From: Neoceratodus forsteri
Lineage: Eukaryota > Chordata > Ceratodontiformes > Ceratodontidae
Length of the DNA stretch: 64,000 nt
Direction: 5' to 3'
Assembly: GCA_016271365.2 (NCBI GenBank)
Contig: CM028129.1
Span: 843,962,001-844,026,000 of the forward strand
Positions within the stretch are counted from its first letter, which is position 1; each line of letters opens with the position of its first letter. Under the pieces are notes generated by a model. That model was not told where the DNA came from. It saw nothing but the letters and a program-made list of their open reading frames with translations, and did not search any database. Of the stretch, positions 50,001 through 60,297 are shown one piece after another. Made by a program: the position numbers and the translations under genes.

Positions 50001-50738
50001 GCACATGCACGTAGTCCATAATGCAGTACTCACTGCATATTGAGTCAGTACCCCATATGTAATTGACACGCTGAGTGACAGACTGGCACAATGTGGAAGT
50101 GTTAGTGGAATCATGTGTGGCACCAGGGGAAACATGCACAGGTGTGTCTACTACCACCTGAGGGCCACAGTGGAAATGGTTACTGAGTGTCACGATGGCA
50201 GTGGTTCACCTCTGTTGAGGGTGTTGCCATAGGGCAGCATATGGCCTGTCCCCCAGTGGAACAACAGAGGAGGTGTATAGTGGGCCAGTCACCTGTGGGA
50301 TGTTCAGTAGTGCTGCAAATGTATACATGTGCAGACAGCATGTGACAGGGACAACTACCACTGTGTGCGTACAAAGCCCTGCCTGTTGTGTGCCCAGACA
50401 ATTGCAACCTGGATGCATCACAAATGCCAGACAGATCAGTGCTGCACGAGTGTGCAGGACATGTACCTGCTGGCTGACAGACCCTGGCCGTTCATGGCTG
50501 GTGGCGGCAAGCACAGGTGCTGCAGCTGGTGATGTGATGCTGAACACCATACTGATAGGTGACCCATCATCTGTGCAGGTGATGAATCCACGTGACACAG
50601 TGAAACACACTTGGGATAATGGGTTAAGGTAGTCATGAGTCATGTCAAAGTGTAATGTAAGGCACTCACTGTAGTACTACAGTACACCATGCCAAGATGG
50701 GCCCCTAATGTCACACATACCATTTCCACAACTAACAG
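47041..50738. other. Intron 1 remainder of the ballast-domain gene
   Basis: CA/TG-rich sequence throughout. Both strands show Cys/His/Thr-rich open frames that I attribute to composition. A clearly different C-rich block lies at about 48,880-49,200; it may be another old insertion but was not identified. Confidence 0.5.
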
Positions 50739-50984
50739 GTGCACATGTGGACACTGAGTACCAATGGATGGTGGGATATCTAGCACATGCTGTAGGGAGT
50801 CAGAAGAGTTCCAACACAAGGTCAAACACCACAATGAGGAAGATGAGGGTGATCCAGTGTTATGCATCACACGTCATCCAGGCTTTCATGGAGTTTGCCA
50901 AGATCGCTGGGTGCTTGAGACTGCCTACTATCAATTCAGACAGCAGTATCCACAGGATGAGGACAACATGCAATTTCAGCATGA
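50739..50984 (+). other. Ballast-domain gene, exon 2 (zinc-site half)
   Basis: The acceptor ccacaactaacag precedes 50,739. The reading starts C-T-C-G-H, then TGA at 50,755 where relatives have a third Cys, then VPMDGGISSTCCRE, DEGDPVLCITRHPGF and RWVLETAYYQFRQQYP. The donor site reads ATAAGT at 50,985 instead of GTAAGT. Cutting there leaves GA, which joins the A of exon 3 in the correct phase. Confidence 0.8.
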
Positions 50985-51962
50985 ATAAGTGAAACGTGTG
51001 TATTGTGACAGGAAACGTGCAACATGGAGCAATGCAGTTGACACAGTAAATGTCATGTACACAAAGTAACATCAAACATGATCTGTCCTATGCTGTGGAC
51101 ATCCCATAACTCACAGCACAAACTAAAACGCATGACACTGTTGGGTGTCACAACATCTCTAGTACATAATACACATATGAACACAACTGCATAATCATGA
51201 AGGTACCTGTTGGACCATACAAAACAGGTGCAGCATGCTTAATATTGGCCTGTCATGCTACATGACTAAGGTGGTATATGTGTCAGTTGCAACCTGTGGT
51301 AGCATGGTGATGGAGTGTGTAGCCAGACCGGTCCCCATGGCACATGTAGATGTAGTGTGTGGTTCCACTAATTGTGTGTTACATGTCTAACAATTGTTCT
51401 GTGTTGTCGTAACACCACAACAGGAAGACCCACAGACATAACACATGCAACAAACATCTGTCAGTTGGGAATGCACATGACAGATGTATGTACCAATCTA
51501 ACCTGGTGGTGAGACAAAGTGTGTACTGTTAGAGATTCTTAGGTGCCCATTGTGTGTCAGTATCACACGTGATAGTGGCCATGACTGTCATATGGTGGAA
51601 CGGGAGATGGTTGTGCAAGTTCCCAACAGTCAGCATGTTGTCCCCCTGGAGGCCCCCCCCACTGGTGATACCATATGTCAGTGGCACTGGCATCAAGATG
51701 TGGATGAGGCCCAAGCATTACAAAGACGGCCATTGTACGCATGAAATTTACTGGTTCCAACTCATTAGTGTCAAATTCCAACAAGGCACAGTATGTCTCA
51801 GAATGTAGAACTGTGTCACACTGTTACAGATGCATCCTGACAAGCAATAGCAGTTGATGACCACCATGACACCATGGTTGGGCAGAATGGGAACATTGCC
51901 ACCATCACATATCATGTGTTACCCAAATCACGTCACACAGAGTTCAACAAGCATTCTGTCAC
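50985..51962. other. Intron 2 of the ballast-domain gene, left part
   Basis: CA/TG-rich, with no exon recognised. Confidence 0.5.
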
Positions 51963-52459
51963 CAGTGGCAGATCCAGGATTCTACAATGGGTGTGCCATT
52001 CAGTTATGTATATATGTACTAACAGTATCAGATGTACAAACCATTGTGTCAAAGACCCATTTAGAAACGCTTCACGTCCAGGTAGTACAGAAGTAAACAC
52101 TCAACAGAATGTGGCATATAATAGATTGTGAGCATTCTGTACAATAGGGTGAAGGTATTCTATACAATAGAATGTAGTGACAATAGCATAGCACCAAAGA
52201 CTAGACTGGGGTGCTGAAGTGGTGTGCATCCATAATGTGCACATTATGGAAATCATCTTGTATCTCTTATATAGTCAGATGGTGTCCCTTTCACCACAAT
52301 ATGTGACAGACAATACTACTGTTATCTATAGCTTAGACAATAAACATTAGTAGATTCAGGAAAGCACACTTCACCAACATAGTAAACTGCAGCAGCAACA
52401 ACATAACCTACAATGAGGGATTCAGCTGCACCCATTGCCCACCACTGGATCCGCTACTG
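51963..52459. mobile_element. hAT-like non-autonomous DNA transposon
   Basis: Terminal inverted repeats are cagtggcagatccagg (left) and cagtagcggatccag (right end, other strand). Flanking 8-mers tctgtcac (51,955) and gctgccac (52,460) agree at six of eight bases. The 8-bp target duplication and the CAGTGGCGGATCCAGG-like end fit the hAT superfamily. It encodes no transposase. It lies in intron 2 of the ballast gene. Confidence 0.78.
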
Positions 52460-53424
52460 GCTGCCACTGTACAGACTCAATTCAGCAGGGAAGGATACAC
52501 AATGGAATATCCATGTCCAATGTATCAGGTAAGCAATGTGTCGAGGGTCAGTATACTCTGTGGTGATAGACAAGGGTGTGCACACATGCCACCATCTACA
52601 GTCTGGTTACCATGGCTATCAGGCAAATGTCACACATGAGGCAAGTGTTGACCATGCCGATGCCCTATTGTGACACAGTGTATTGCAACCATCCATCCTG
52701 TGCCATGTGTGGATAACAGTGCACACTCAACTATGTGGTACAATGCATGTGTGAGTTGTCACATAGCCCAGGAAATAGTCCTGATGTGATGTCCAACATG
52801 TACACAACATGTTATGTGACAGTGTGAGCACGTCCCATCACTGTGCCCCATCTGGTACCATCATATGATGCTGTGCCATTGTCCATACTGCCCCACAGTA
52901 GCAGCAACAATACATGTGACCTTGTCATAGGGAAAGCCACATACTGTATATGCATGTCAGGTGCACTGCACATCAGTGATGTTGCTGACCATTGCCTGTA
53001 CAACATACAGAGTAAAGTCAACAATGAAGCCAGGGATTGGGTATATAGTATGCCATGTAGCATACTAGAGTCCATGTTCAAGTCATTGTGATGTCTCAGC
53101 ACATGAAGTACTGGCACAGATGTCAGTGTAGATATAGTGTATCCTTGACTGTTGACCATCTACTGCTCTGTAGAGTGTGCACTGTGTGAGGGTAGTGAGA
53201 GGGGATAAAGGTCAGAGGCATTGCAGCCATGGGAATAGAGTGTTGTGTGACTGGGTCATGTTAAGGGGACACAGTGCGTAATGCCACATGCACGCTGCCA
53301 GTAATGTAACCATGTGCACAGTGCAGGATAGTCAGCCTGACATGCAGCAGTCACCAACATGTCAATGTCTTGTGATATCACTCGTACAATGTATTGCACT
53401 CATGTGTGACTTTCTTTGTTTCAG
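52460..53424. other. Intron 2 of the ballast-domain gene, right part
   Basis: CA/TG-rich. It ends in a good pyrimidine tract and acceptor, tttctttgtttcag, at 53,411-53,424. Confidence 0.5.
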
Positions 53425-53581
53425 ATGGTATCGATACATCTCATACCGACAGTTGGTGAGATGGTGTTACAGATGGTTAGGCCGCCACAACCATGTCCCA
53501 CTATCATCATGTGCTGTGCATGAAATCCGTTCAACATTTCCAGATGACCAAAACATGTATCGAGGGTTCCAGTTTGCCTAG
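53425..53581 (+). other. Ballast-domain gene, exon 3 (C-terminal half)
   Basis: Intact. It reads WYRYISYRQLVRWCYRWLG, PLSSCAVHEIRSTFP and MYRGFQFA before TAG at 53,579. Human P2X7 ends with the comparable order AYR...W...ILPSC..., IRKEFP and Y.GF. The stop lies 12 bp from the opposing transposase stop. Confidence 0.85.
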
Positions 53582-53593
53582 CTCAGATATTGT

Positions 53594-53784
53594 TCAACCT
53601 ATGTTTGTCCGGATTTGGAAGCGACTGACAAAACCAGCAACAGCTTCTGCTTTGATGGGGTGGTCCAACAATGCACAGAGTAGTCCCGGAAGTGAAGCTC
53701 TGATGTCAGCGGTGGATCGGTCAACATCACGTAGTCCATCCTTGTAGGAAACAAGTAGATGTCTTTTCAGGGTGTGGACAAATT
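53594..53784 (-). other. Transposase last exon
   Basis: Acceptor ctcttcccccacag, then FVHTLKRHLLVSYKDGLRDV, a GLLCALLDHPIKAEAVA block and FVSRFQIRTNIG before TGA at 53,596-53,594. The frame is fully open. Relatives, as I recall, end near a similar EA.A..VSRF stretch. This places its stop 12 bp from the opposing ballast-gene stop. Confidence 0.72.
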
Positions 53785-53986
53785 CTGTGGGGGAAGAGAT
53801 ACATAGGGTTACAAATGATGACCGTGTTGTTGGACACAAACTGCAGACAATAAAAGGTGTTCATATTGTGTGCTATGCTCTGTATGCCACTAGCTGTGTT
53901 ATTTCAGATTGCAATGTGATATGTCTAATGTTACAGAACCGTTTGTAGGCCATGCAGGGTTTGTTGTACACATCAATAGACTGTCA

Positions 53987-56095
53987 GCAATCAATCAATC
54001 AATCAATCAATCAGTCCATCAATCATTCTTTATTTATAAAAAGTGCCTTTCTGAAACCAAGGCACTTGAACAACAATTAAATAAAACACATCAATAAATA
54101 AATACAAAAAGTTAAAACAAATAAATACAGCAGTGGCATTAAAAATCAGAGTACGCTAGGCTAAAAAGATAAGTTTTCAAGGCAAGTTTAAAACTTTGGA
54201 TGGTCAGGCAATCTCGCACCCAGTGAGGTAGAGAATTCCGCAGGGTCAGGGCCATGAAACTAAATGACCTAGCCCCAGATGTCTTTAAACAGACCCTGGG
54301 AATCTCTAGCAATCCCTCATCGGTGGATCAGAGAGGGTGGAGGGGGCAGTAGGGGTGAAGGAGATCTTGCAGGTAACTAGGTCCCTGGTCATGTAGGGCC
54401 TTAAAGGTGAGCAAATCGACATTGAAGGTGATCCGCCACTATACTGGCAGCCAGTGCAGTCCGCGTAGCACAGCCGTTATATGACTGGTCCTAGAGGTAC
54501 TAGTTAAAAGCATGGCTGCCACATTCTGCACTAGCTGCAGACAGCAGATATCAACCCCCAGTAGCCCAAGATAAAGGGCATTGCAGTAGTCAAGGCAGGA
54601 GGTAATGAAGGCGTGGACCAAATTTGGAAGATCATCGGGGGAACCAGGTGCTTTACCTGGGCGATAGTCCTCAGATGGAAAAAAGAGGTTTTGACAACTG
54701 CCGACACCTGTGATTTAAGGGCCAGGCAGTCATCAAACATAATGCCCAGGGTCCACACCAGGTCTGAGGTAGCTAGCTGGACACTCCCAAGCCATAGACC
54801 CAAAAGTGGTCCTGCCAACAAACCCACCTCCTGGCTACCCGGGTCCACAACCAACACCTCAGTTTTTTCTGGGTTTAACCACAGCCAGTTCACATTCATC
54901 CAATCCTGGATCTCAGTGAGACAGCAGTTAAAGACTGAAACAGCATCATCCTGGCCAGGCACAAAGGACATGTACAGCTGAGTATCATCTGCATAGCAGT
55001 GAAAACTTAGAGCCGTACTGCCTAATAATCACTCCTAATGGCAGCATGTATGCCACACACAGCATGGGTGCCAAAATGGAGCCCTGCAGCACCCTGCAGG
55101 ATAGGGGGAGTGGAGCTGAGGAAAAAGTCCCAGACACCACTCTCTGAGTCCTACCCTCGAGGAATGATTAAAACCATCTGAGGACCGTACCAGAAAGTCC
55201 ACAGATGAACCGCAGGCACTCAACAGCACACCATGGTCTACAATGTCAAATGCTGCAGAGAGATCTAGAAGGACCAAGATGGAATGGGTCTTTCAATCTC
55301 TCGCTCTTAGGAGGTCATTTAGTACCCAGACAAGGGCTGTCTCAGTACTATGTCTCTTCCTAAATCCATACTGGAGAGAATCATAGACATTGTGGCTGGT
55401 TAAATGATCATCCAGCTGCGACGCAACTACCTTCTCAATAACCTTACCCACAATGGGTAGGTTAGAGACAGACCTGTAGTTAGCCAGACAGTACGGCTCC
55501 AAGGAGGGCTTTTTAAGGAGGGGCCAAACCACGGCCTCCTTCAGGGGATCCAGAAAGATCCCCCTCTCCAAAGACATCCAGACAATCTCTGCAAGGACCG
55601 GGCCGATTTTATCCATACTGCCTAGTAAAAGGCGTGAGGGGCCCAGGTCCAAACTACTGTTGGTTGGTCGCAATGACTGGACGACCATCACAATGTCATT
55701 GATTGTGGGCAGGCTGAAGTCACACCACACAAACTGGGTGTCTGACATCTCCTGCTGACCACCGCAAATCCCATTAGAGAGGGTCGAGTGGACGCCGGAT
55801 CTGATTGTGGCAACCTTATCTGCGAAGAATCGATCAATCTCCTCACATCGTTCTTGTGAAAAAACATTTCCGGGCTGGAGACAGATTGGATTGCACAATC
55901 TTCCCACAGTCCAGAAAAGCTGGGCTGGTCAATTCTGCGCAGCAAAAATTTCTCTGGACAGGAATTCTGCCTTCTTACGGTTAATTGCTGATTGATAGAC
56001 CATATAGTGGTCCATCAAACTAAGTCTGTCACACTCAAGGCCCGACTTCCGCCAACACCTCTCTAGCCTTCGTCCCACTCTCCTCAACTGACCAT
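53987..56095 (-). pseudogene. L2-like LINE inserted in the transposase gene
   Basis: A 5'-truncated LINE of about 2.1 kb. High to low it reads LRRVGRRLERCWRKSGLECD, KKAEFLSREIF and then a long open frame (55,907-55,293) with LKKPSLEPYCLANYRSVSNL and LQYGFRKRHSTETALVWVLN. Then follow VLLDLSAAFDIVDH, a frameshifted stretch, the catalytic region near 54,985 and WMNVNWLWLNPEKTEVLVV. The end reads LQLVQNVAAMLLT and GLHWLPV, typical of L2. The 3' end is taaataaagaatgattgatg with (TGAT)n on the minus strand. It lies between transposase exons 8 and 10, so it landed in the element after or during its decay. Confidence 0.88.
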
Positions 56096-56247
56096 GATGG
56101 TGCTGCTGACAGTGTGCACTGAGATGTTCAGGATGGAGACAACAGCACTGTGCTGTGCATATAACACATGGTATGTGTGCCCAATGATGCACATCAGTGG
56201 GCTATCCCATTGTGCAACATCTGACCATAGATGCATGCTGTGCTCAC

Positions 56248-56300
56248 CTTGACGGAATAGTCATTGAAATGCAAGTATCAGGACACACAGTTGTGCCCTG
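56248..56300 (-). other. Transposase exon 8 (short)
   Basis: A strong acceptor (ccctctccacag) and donor (aag/gtgagc) bound 53 bp. It reads RAQLCVLI and, after a one-base shift, LHFNDYSVK, matching the remembered family pattern R..LA.LHFN. Entry phase completes a Cys codon with exon 7. Confidence 0.68.
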
Positions 56301-56867
56301 CTGTGGAGAGGGATGCCTTTTGCTAATACAGGGATTGTACCCTGAGCTGCAAGACCAACCGATCCATGGCAAATGACATACAACAGCAGACGTTCACCGC
56401 GAGTACAGGTGACATACATTTCAGGAACATATTCTTGATATGTTGACACAACTGCAAGATATATATCCATGATGCCATGTTACACAAAACACCAACCACA
56501 CACACACAGGTTGACATGCATGGCCACCATGTCAAGTGCGGTGTTGTGGTACTGTGTAGTATAGCAGCACATGAGTAACACACATATGTGTCCTCCCACG
56601 TTTGAGTGCTCTGCACAAGGGTCACTATCAGACACTGTGCACCTGTCCTACATTACAACATGTGTATGCACCGCAGCAGTCAATGTGTTCCATGATGGCT
56701 GTGTGCATGCCAGCATCACACAACAGTATTGACAGGATGTCCTTGATGTCCCTCTTTGCAAGATATCAGCTCACCTGGCATGCACCTCCACAGTGAAAAG
56801 TGTACTACACTATCAGGTGCCTAAAGCTTGACCGATTGCATGGCTGCATGTTGAAGACTATGCTTAC

Positions 56868-57039
56868 CATGTATGCATCCCCATGTTGGAGAAGCAGGTA
56901 TGCTTTGGGGCATAGTGTAGTATGAGGCTGTGGAACGCCTTAAGGGATGATGTCTGATGTAGGCTAGACATTCTCATTATGTCCTTGAGTAGCACTTTGG
57001 AGTTTAGGATTCCATCCAGTCTTACTGATGCTTTAATAT
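56868..57039 (-). other. Transposase exon 7 (third catalytic region)
   Basis: An open frame reads IKASVRLDGILNSKVLLKDI, then HQTSSLKAFHSLILHYAPK and NMGMHT, with donor gtaagc. Related proteins, as I remember them, have Glu in SLEAFHS; here the codon at 56,941-56,939 is AAG (Lys). A Trp or Cys codon spans the next junction (TG + exon 8). Confidence 0.82.
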
Positions 57040-58123
57040 CCGGAACAGGAAGGCAGATGTGTCACAACAGTTGTCCCGACCATCCCAATGTAGGACATGC
57101 CATCACAACACTGAATATGCAGGCTTGACATATGTGTACCGCAACTGACACACACCGTGACCTATTGTACACCTGACAAATGTGGCACATGCATCCGGAC
57201 TGTGTGTATGGTCCTGCATGTGACTGCGGCCATGCGATATCCCCTGACATGTCGTTGATAGTATTGTTGGCATGCAGTGATGTTCAGCATGTAGTTGGAG
57301 TGACAACAGTTGTACTAATCCCTCACTAGAGCAAGCACAACAGTCAACAAGTGCATTTCTGGCAGCATGCTGTGGATGCCATAGAATATGTTGATAGCTG
57401 TAGCCCACGGCCACATGCCCATATCATAACTGTCCTACTGCGATGTACACACACACACACACACACACACACATATCATTGTCATGCAACCTCCTCTCTG
57501 TTAGCCATCCACACGACACGTGGACTGCACAGTCATGTTTACTCCCATGTACTCCAGCCATGTAACACATGACCAGGGATACTGCACATGCATGTGGCAC
57601 ATGCATGGTCATGGACCATGTGTGCGTTTGGTAACAGCATGGCAGTGAGGATGGTTGCCACAGTAACATGCCTCACACTACGTGATGTAAATGGACATCT
57701 TGGATACTGTCACCATGTCTACAGTGCTCCAGACCTGTAGGTGTGAGCCTTGCAGATCAGGTATACTGGGGTTGTCAGTGTGACAGCACACACATGTTCC
57801 ATCAGACGTGTGACCACATTGCAGAACATGGTGTCCACCCATCAGTCAGGGCACAGAATGTTACACATGTTGGGGACACATGATGTCACACACAATCCAC
57901 CCTGCTAACACACACACACACAGAGTGCAGTGTGCTGTGCCAGGTTATGTGATAGGCACACAACCATCATGTGAGCCACCCCTCCCAATCAGTCATCAAT
58001 GCCCAGATTGACCAAGTCCCCTGATGTGAAGCATGGCTGGTGTAACAGGGGTTGTCCACAAAAACTTCACATTGACTGATAGCTTGTTGCACAACACTGT
58101 GGTGTTCCTGCCAGGCAACTTAC
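57040..58123. other. Transposase intron between exons 6 and 7
   Basis: CA/TG-rich sequence, including an (AC)n microsatellite at about 57,448-57,473. The minus-strand acceptor reads ttccgg rather than ag, a probable mutation. Confidence 0.55.
57448..57473. repeat. (AC)n microsatellite
   Basis: About 12 uninterrupted AC units, in an intron of the transposase gene. Confidence 0.9.
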
Positions 58124-58385
58124 AGTGCGGTAGCCACTCCTTATCCCTGTCTTGTCCACGGAGGGGACCATGAGCATATTGTTGGTAACATGGAATGGGA
58201 AGGTTAACATGAACATTGTTGATTATGGTGCATCACTGACTGCCATTTGGCAACAATCAGTTCACCGTCCCCTTGCTCAGTTGACACTGCAAACCAGTAG
58301 AGGTGATTTATGATAGATTGCTTCCAAAGAGACATGTCAGAGCAGTCCTTCTGTGATGATGCAGAATCTATTTTCTTTGCCACAC
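58124..58385 (-). other. Transposase exon 6
   Basis: Acceptor cttctgtag. The split Gly codon (G+GT) completes IVKG, then VAKKIDSASSQKDC, LWKQSIINHLYWFAVSTEQ and GDGELIVAKWQSVM. A frameshift near 58,218 is followed by HGPLRGQDRDKEWLP and donor gtaagt at 58,123. The short intron 58,386-58,500 is only 115 bp. Confidence 0.82.
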
Positions 58386-58500
58386 CTACAGAAGGGCAGA
58401 ATGAGGTTGACAGTGTGTACTATGAGAAACATGTTGACATGATGTGACATTACAGCCTTCAACGTCTGACATTGTTGGCATGTAAGGGACAGCGGTGTAC

Positions 58501-58690
58501 CTTTGACTATGTGCCAGATGTCAAAGTAATCGGATGTGTTGCTCATGTGTTCACATATCCATTTCTGATTCTGATGATGGCGGTCTGTGATCATCACATC
58601 AATGTGCAGTTAGTTCTCATTCCTTAGGAATGACACCACTCTTCTGAGACCCTCGTGCTCACACCATGTACTATTTTTCACCTCATTACT
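58501..58690 (-). other. Transposase exon 5 (second catalytic Asp)
   Basis: Acceptor attgtgcag, then SNEV in direct continuation of VVQ, then CEHEGLRRVVSFLRNEN, a TAA stop, LHIDVMITDRHHQNQKW and DYFDIWHIVKG with donor gtacac. Apart from the stop the frame is intact. TDRH...W is the second conserved Asp block of this transposase group. Confidence 0.85.
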
Positions 58691-59751
58691 CTGCACAATA
58701 CATTGTACATGTCAAATGATATTGCTTGTGCAAGGACATTAGCTGCTGGACATACTAGTCAATGTTACATATTGGTGGTCTGTGCGGTGGCCAATGCATG
58801 TGTGATGTGAGGTGCCCACAAGACCTGGAGGGTGTACCAATCTGCGATGTGCTGTTGACATAACAATGCCATACATGACATGGGACAACCACCCTGATCC
58901 CTGGCAATATGCTGTTGCAGGGTCTCATACCTAGCTCGTGGGGATACATGCCTATGGCACACAGCAGTGGAATGCATACACATTCACCATAGATGGTACA
59001 GATCATATGACAGGGATGTGAACATTACTATTGTTGGTATGTGCCTGCAATGATTGTGGTGCACAGACAAGACAGGCTAATAATGCAAACATGTTGTGGG
59101 GCAACTGTCACATGTGATCACAGTTCCAGCAAGCTGATGGGGATGATATGCTGTTACTGTACATCAGTGACACAGTGGTGACACATGCTGTACATGTCTG
59201 CCAAACATCCACAATGTGTGGCTGCATTCAAGGGCACAGTAAAGCACTATGTGGGATGCCAGTCTGTTCAAACATTTGTTGGCTATGCAGCAGGGATGCT
59301 GTGTGGAACATTGTATCCCATTCAGGTGGCATGTGTGTGTGAGGCATGTGGCACATCATGTTGTCATGTCACATGACTGCACTGAATACACCCTTACCTG
59401 CATGTATGTTGCAAGGCATAGTACATCAAGGGCCCTGTGTCATGACAGAGTGACCATCATTGTACTGCCACTGTGACACCAGGTACTGTTGTGATGCAGA
59501 CACGCAAGTGAGTCACTGAGGCCATATCCAGAGCTGTGGGTGCATGACTGTCATGCAGTCCAACCTTGGGATACAATGGAACATCTTCATGGAACAGTGT
59601 GGACATGGAATAACATCAGGACGGGGCATGTGAGGTTACCATCCAGTGTCTTGACAGCAGAGCACAGCACAACTAGTTGTACACTGTTCAAACTCTGATG
59701 GTGTGACACCTACACAGCTGCTAACTTGACATGTCATTCAACTGAACATAC
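58691..59751. other. Transposase intron between exons 4 and 5
   Basis: 1,061 bp of CA/TG-rich sequence bounded by gt and ag on the minus strand. No further coding signal was recognised. Confidence 0.6.
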
Positions 59752-60297
59752 CTGAACAACCTGAATATCCAGAACCTTCTTGATTCTCTGCTCTATAACT
59801 GTGAATGCACCATACTTGGCACTGTGGCCAGGAGATATCTGATCGGCCATCCCCTGCCAATATCAGGCCTCCATCCATGTCCCTGAGTGTTGTGATCATC
59901 TCCAGTTGTTGGCTCTTCCAAACTGTGTACACGGTGGGCTCAAAGTACATCCTTTGATGTTTGAAATATGTGCCAATGCCAATCATGGGCACACTGAGGA
60001 AGTTCAGTAATCTTATGATCTTACTTGGCATTTGTCCAGAAAATAGGATGGCTGCAGAGAACAACAGCAGTCATTTGTTGGATGTACAGCTGGCTGGACC
60101 AGTGTGTCTCACGTTCACAGTCTGCACACAGCTGGCTCACTTGAATTGCAGTTCCACAGTTGAATAAAATACGTCCTGATGTTGGAGATAGGCACACACG
60201 ACACATTGAGAACAGTTTCTGGAGCTGGGACTCATACACCAAGTACTTTGGCTCATCATATGTCAGCAATGTATCATCTGTGCCATGTTCATTAGTG
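59752..60297 (-). other. Transposase exon 4 (zinc ribbon and first catalytic Asp)
   Basis: After a strong acceptor (tttctattcttctacag) the frame reads DDTLLTYDEPKYLVYESQL, CRVC and CADCERETHWSSQ. A one-base shift near 60,062 leads to FSAAILFSGQMPSKIIRLL, FKHQRMYFEPTVYTVWKSQQ and LILAGDGRSD (about 59,840). After another one-base shift it reads SPGHSAKYGAFTVIE and VLDIQVVQ, followed by the donor gtatgt at 59,751. Confidence 0.85.

Larger units (their letters stand above)
46236..53581 (+). pseudogene. Decayed three-exon gene with P2X7-type ballast domain
   Basis: The gene would encode a protein of roughly 235 residues: an acidic, Ser-rich N-terminus and a C-terminal Cys-rich domain like the cytoplasmic 'ballast' of the P2X7 receptor, known to bind zinc. 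No ion-channel part is present. Three exons (46,236-46,550; 50,739-50,984; 53,425-53,581) join with agreeing phases. TG+G makes Trp at junction 1 and GA+A makes Glu at junction 2. Visible motifs are W-C-T-C-G-H, TCCRE, VLCITRHPGF, VLETAYYQFRQQY, YRYISYRQLVRW, SCAVHEIRSTFP and a terminal Y-x-G-F. It is dead through one frameshift and two stops in exon 1, a stop at a conserved Cys in exon 2, and a broken donor. Introns are 4.2 and 2.4 kb. Its 3' end meets the transposase gene tail to tail. Free-standing ballast proteins are known in fishes and other animals; their role is unknown. Confidence 0.82.

Noticed and set aside
46236..53581. A true P2X7 receptor gene
   Set aside because: Only the ballast-type domain with an acidic N-terminus is present. 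No transmembrane segments or P2X ectodomain cysteine pattern precede it, and exon 1 has its own ATG.
53830..53865. Short candidate for the missing transposase exon (after tgtctgcag on the minus strand)
   Set aside because: Length and donor fit, but joining it to the last exon creates a TAA stop and it shows no family motif.
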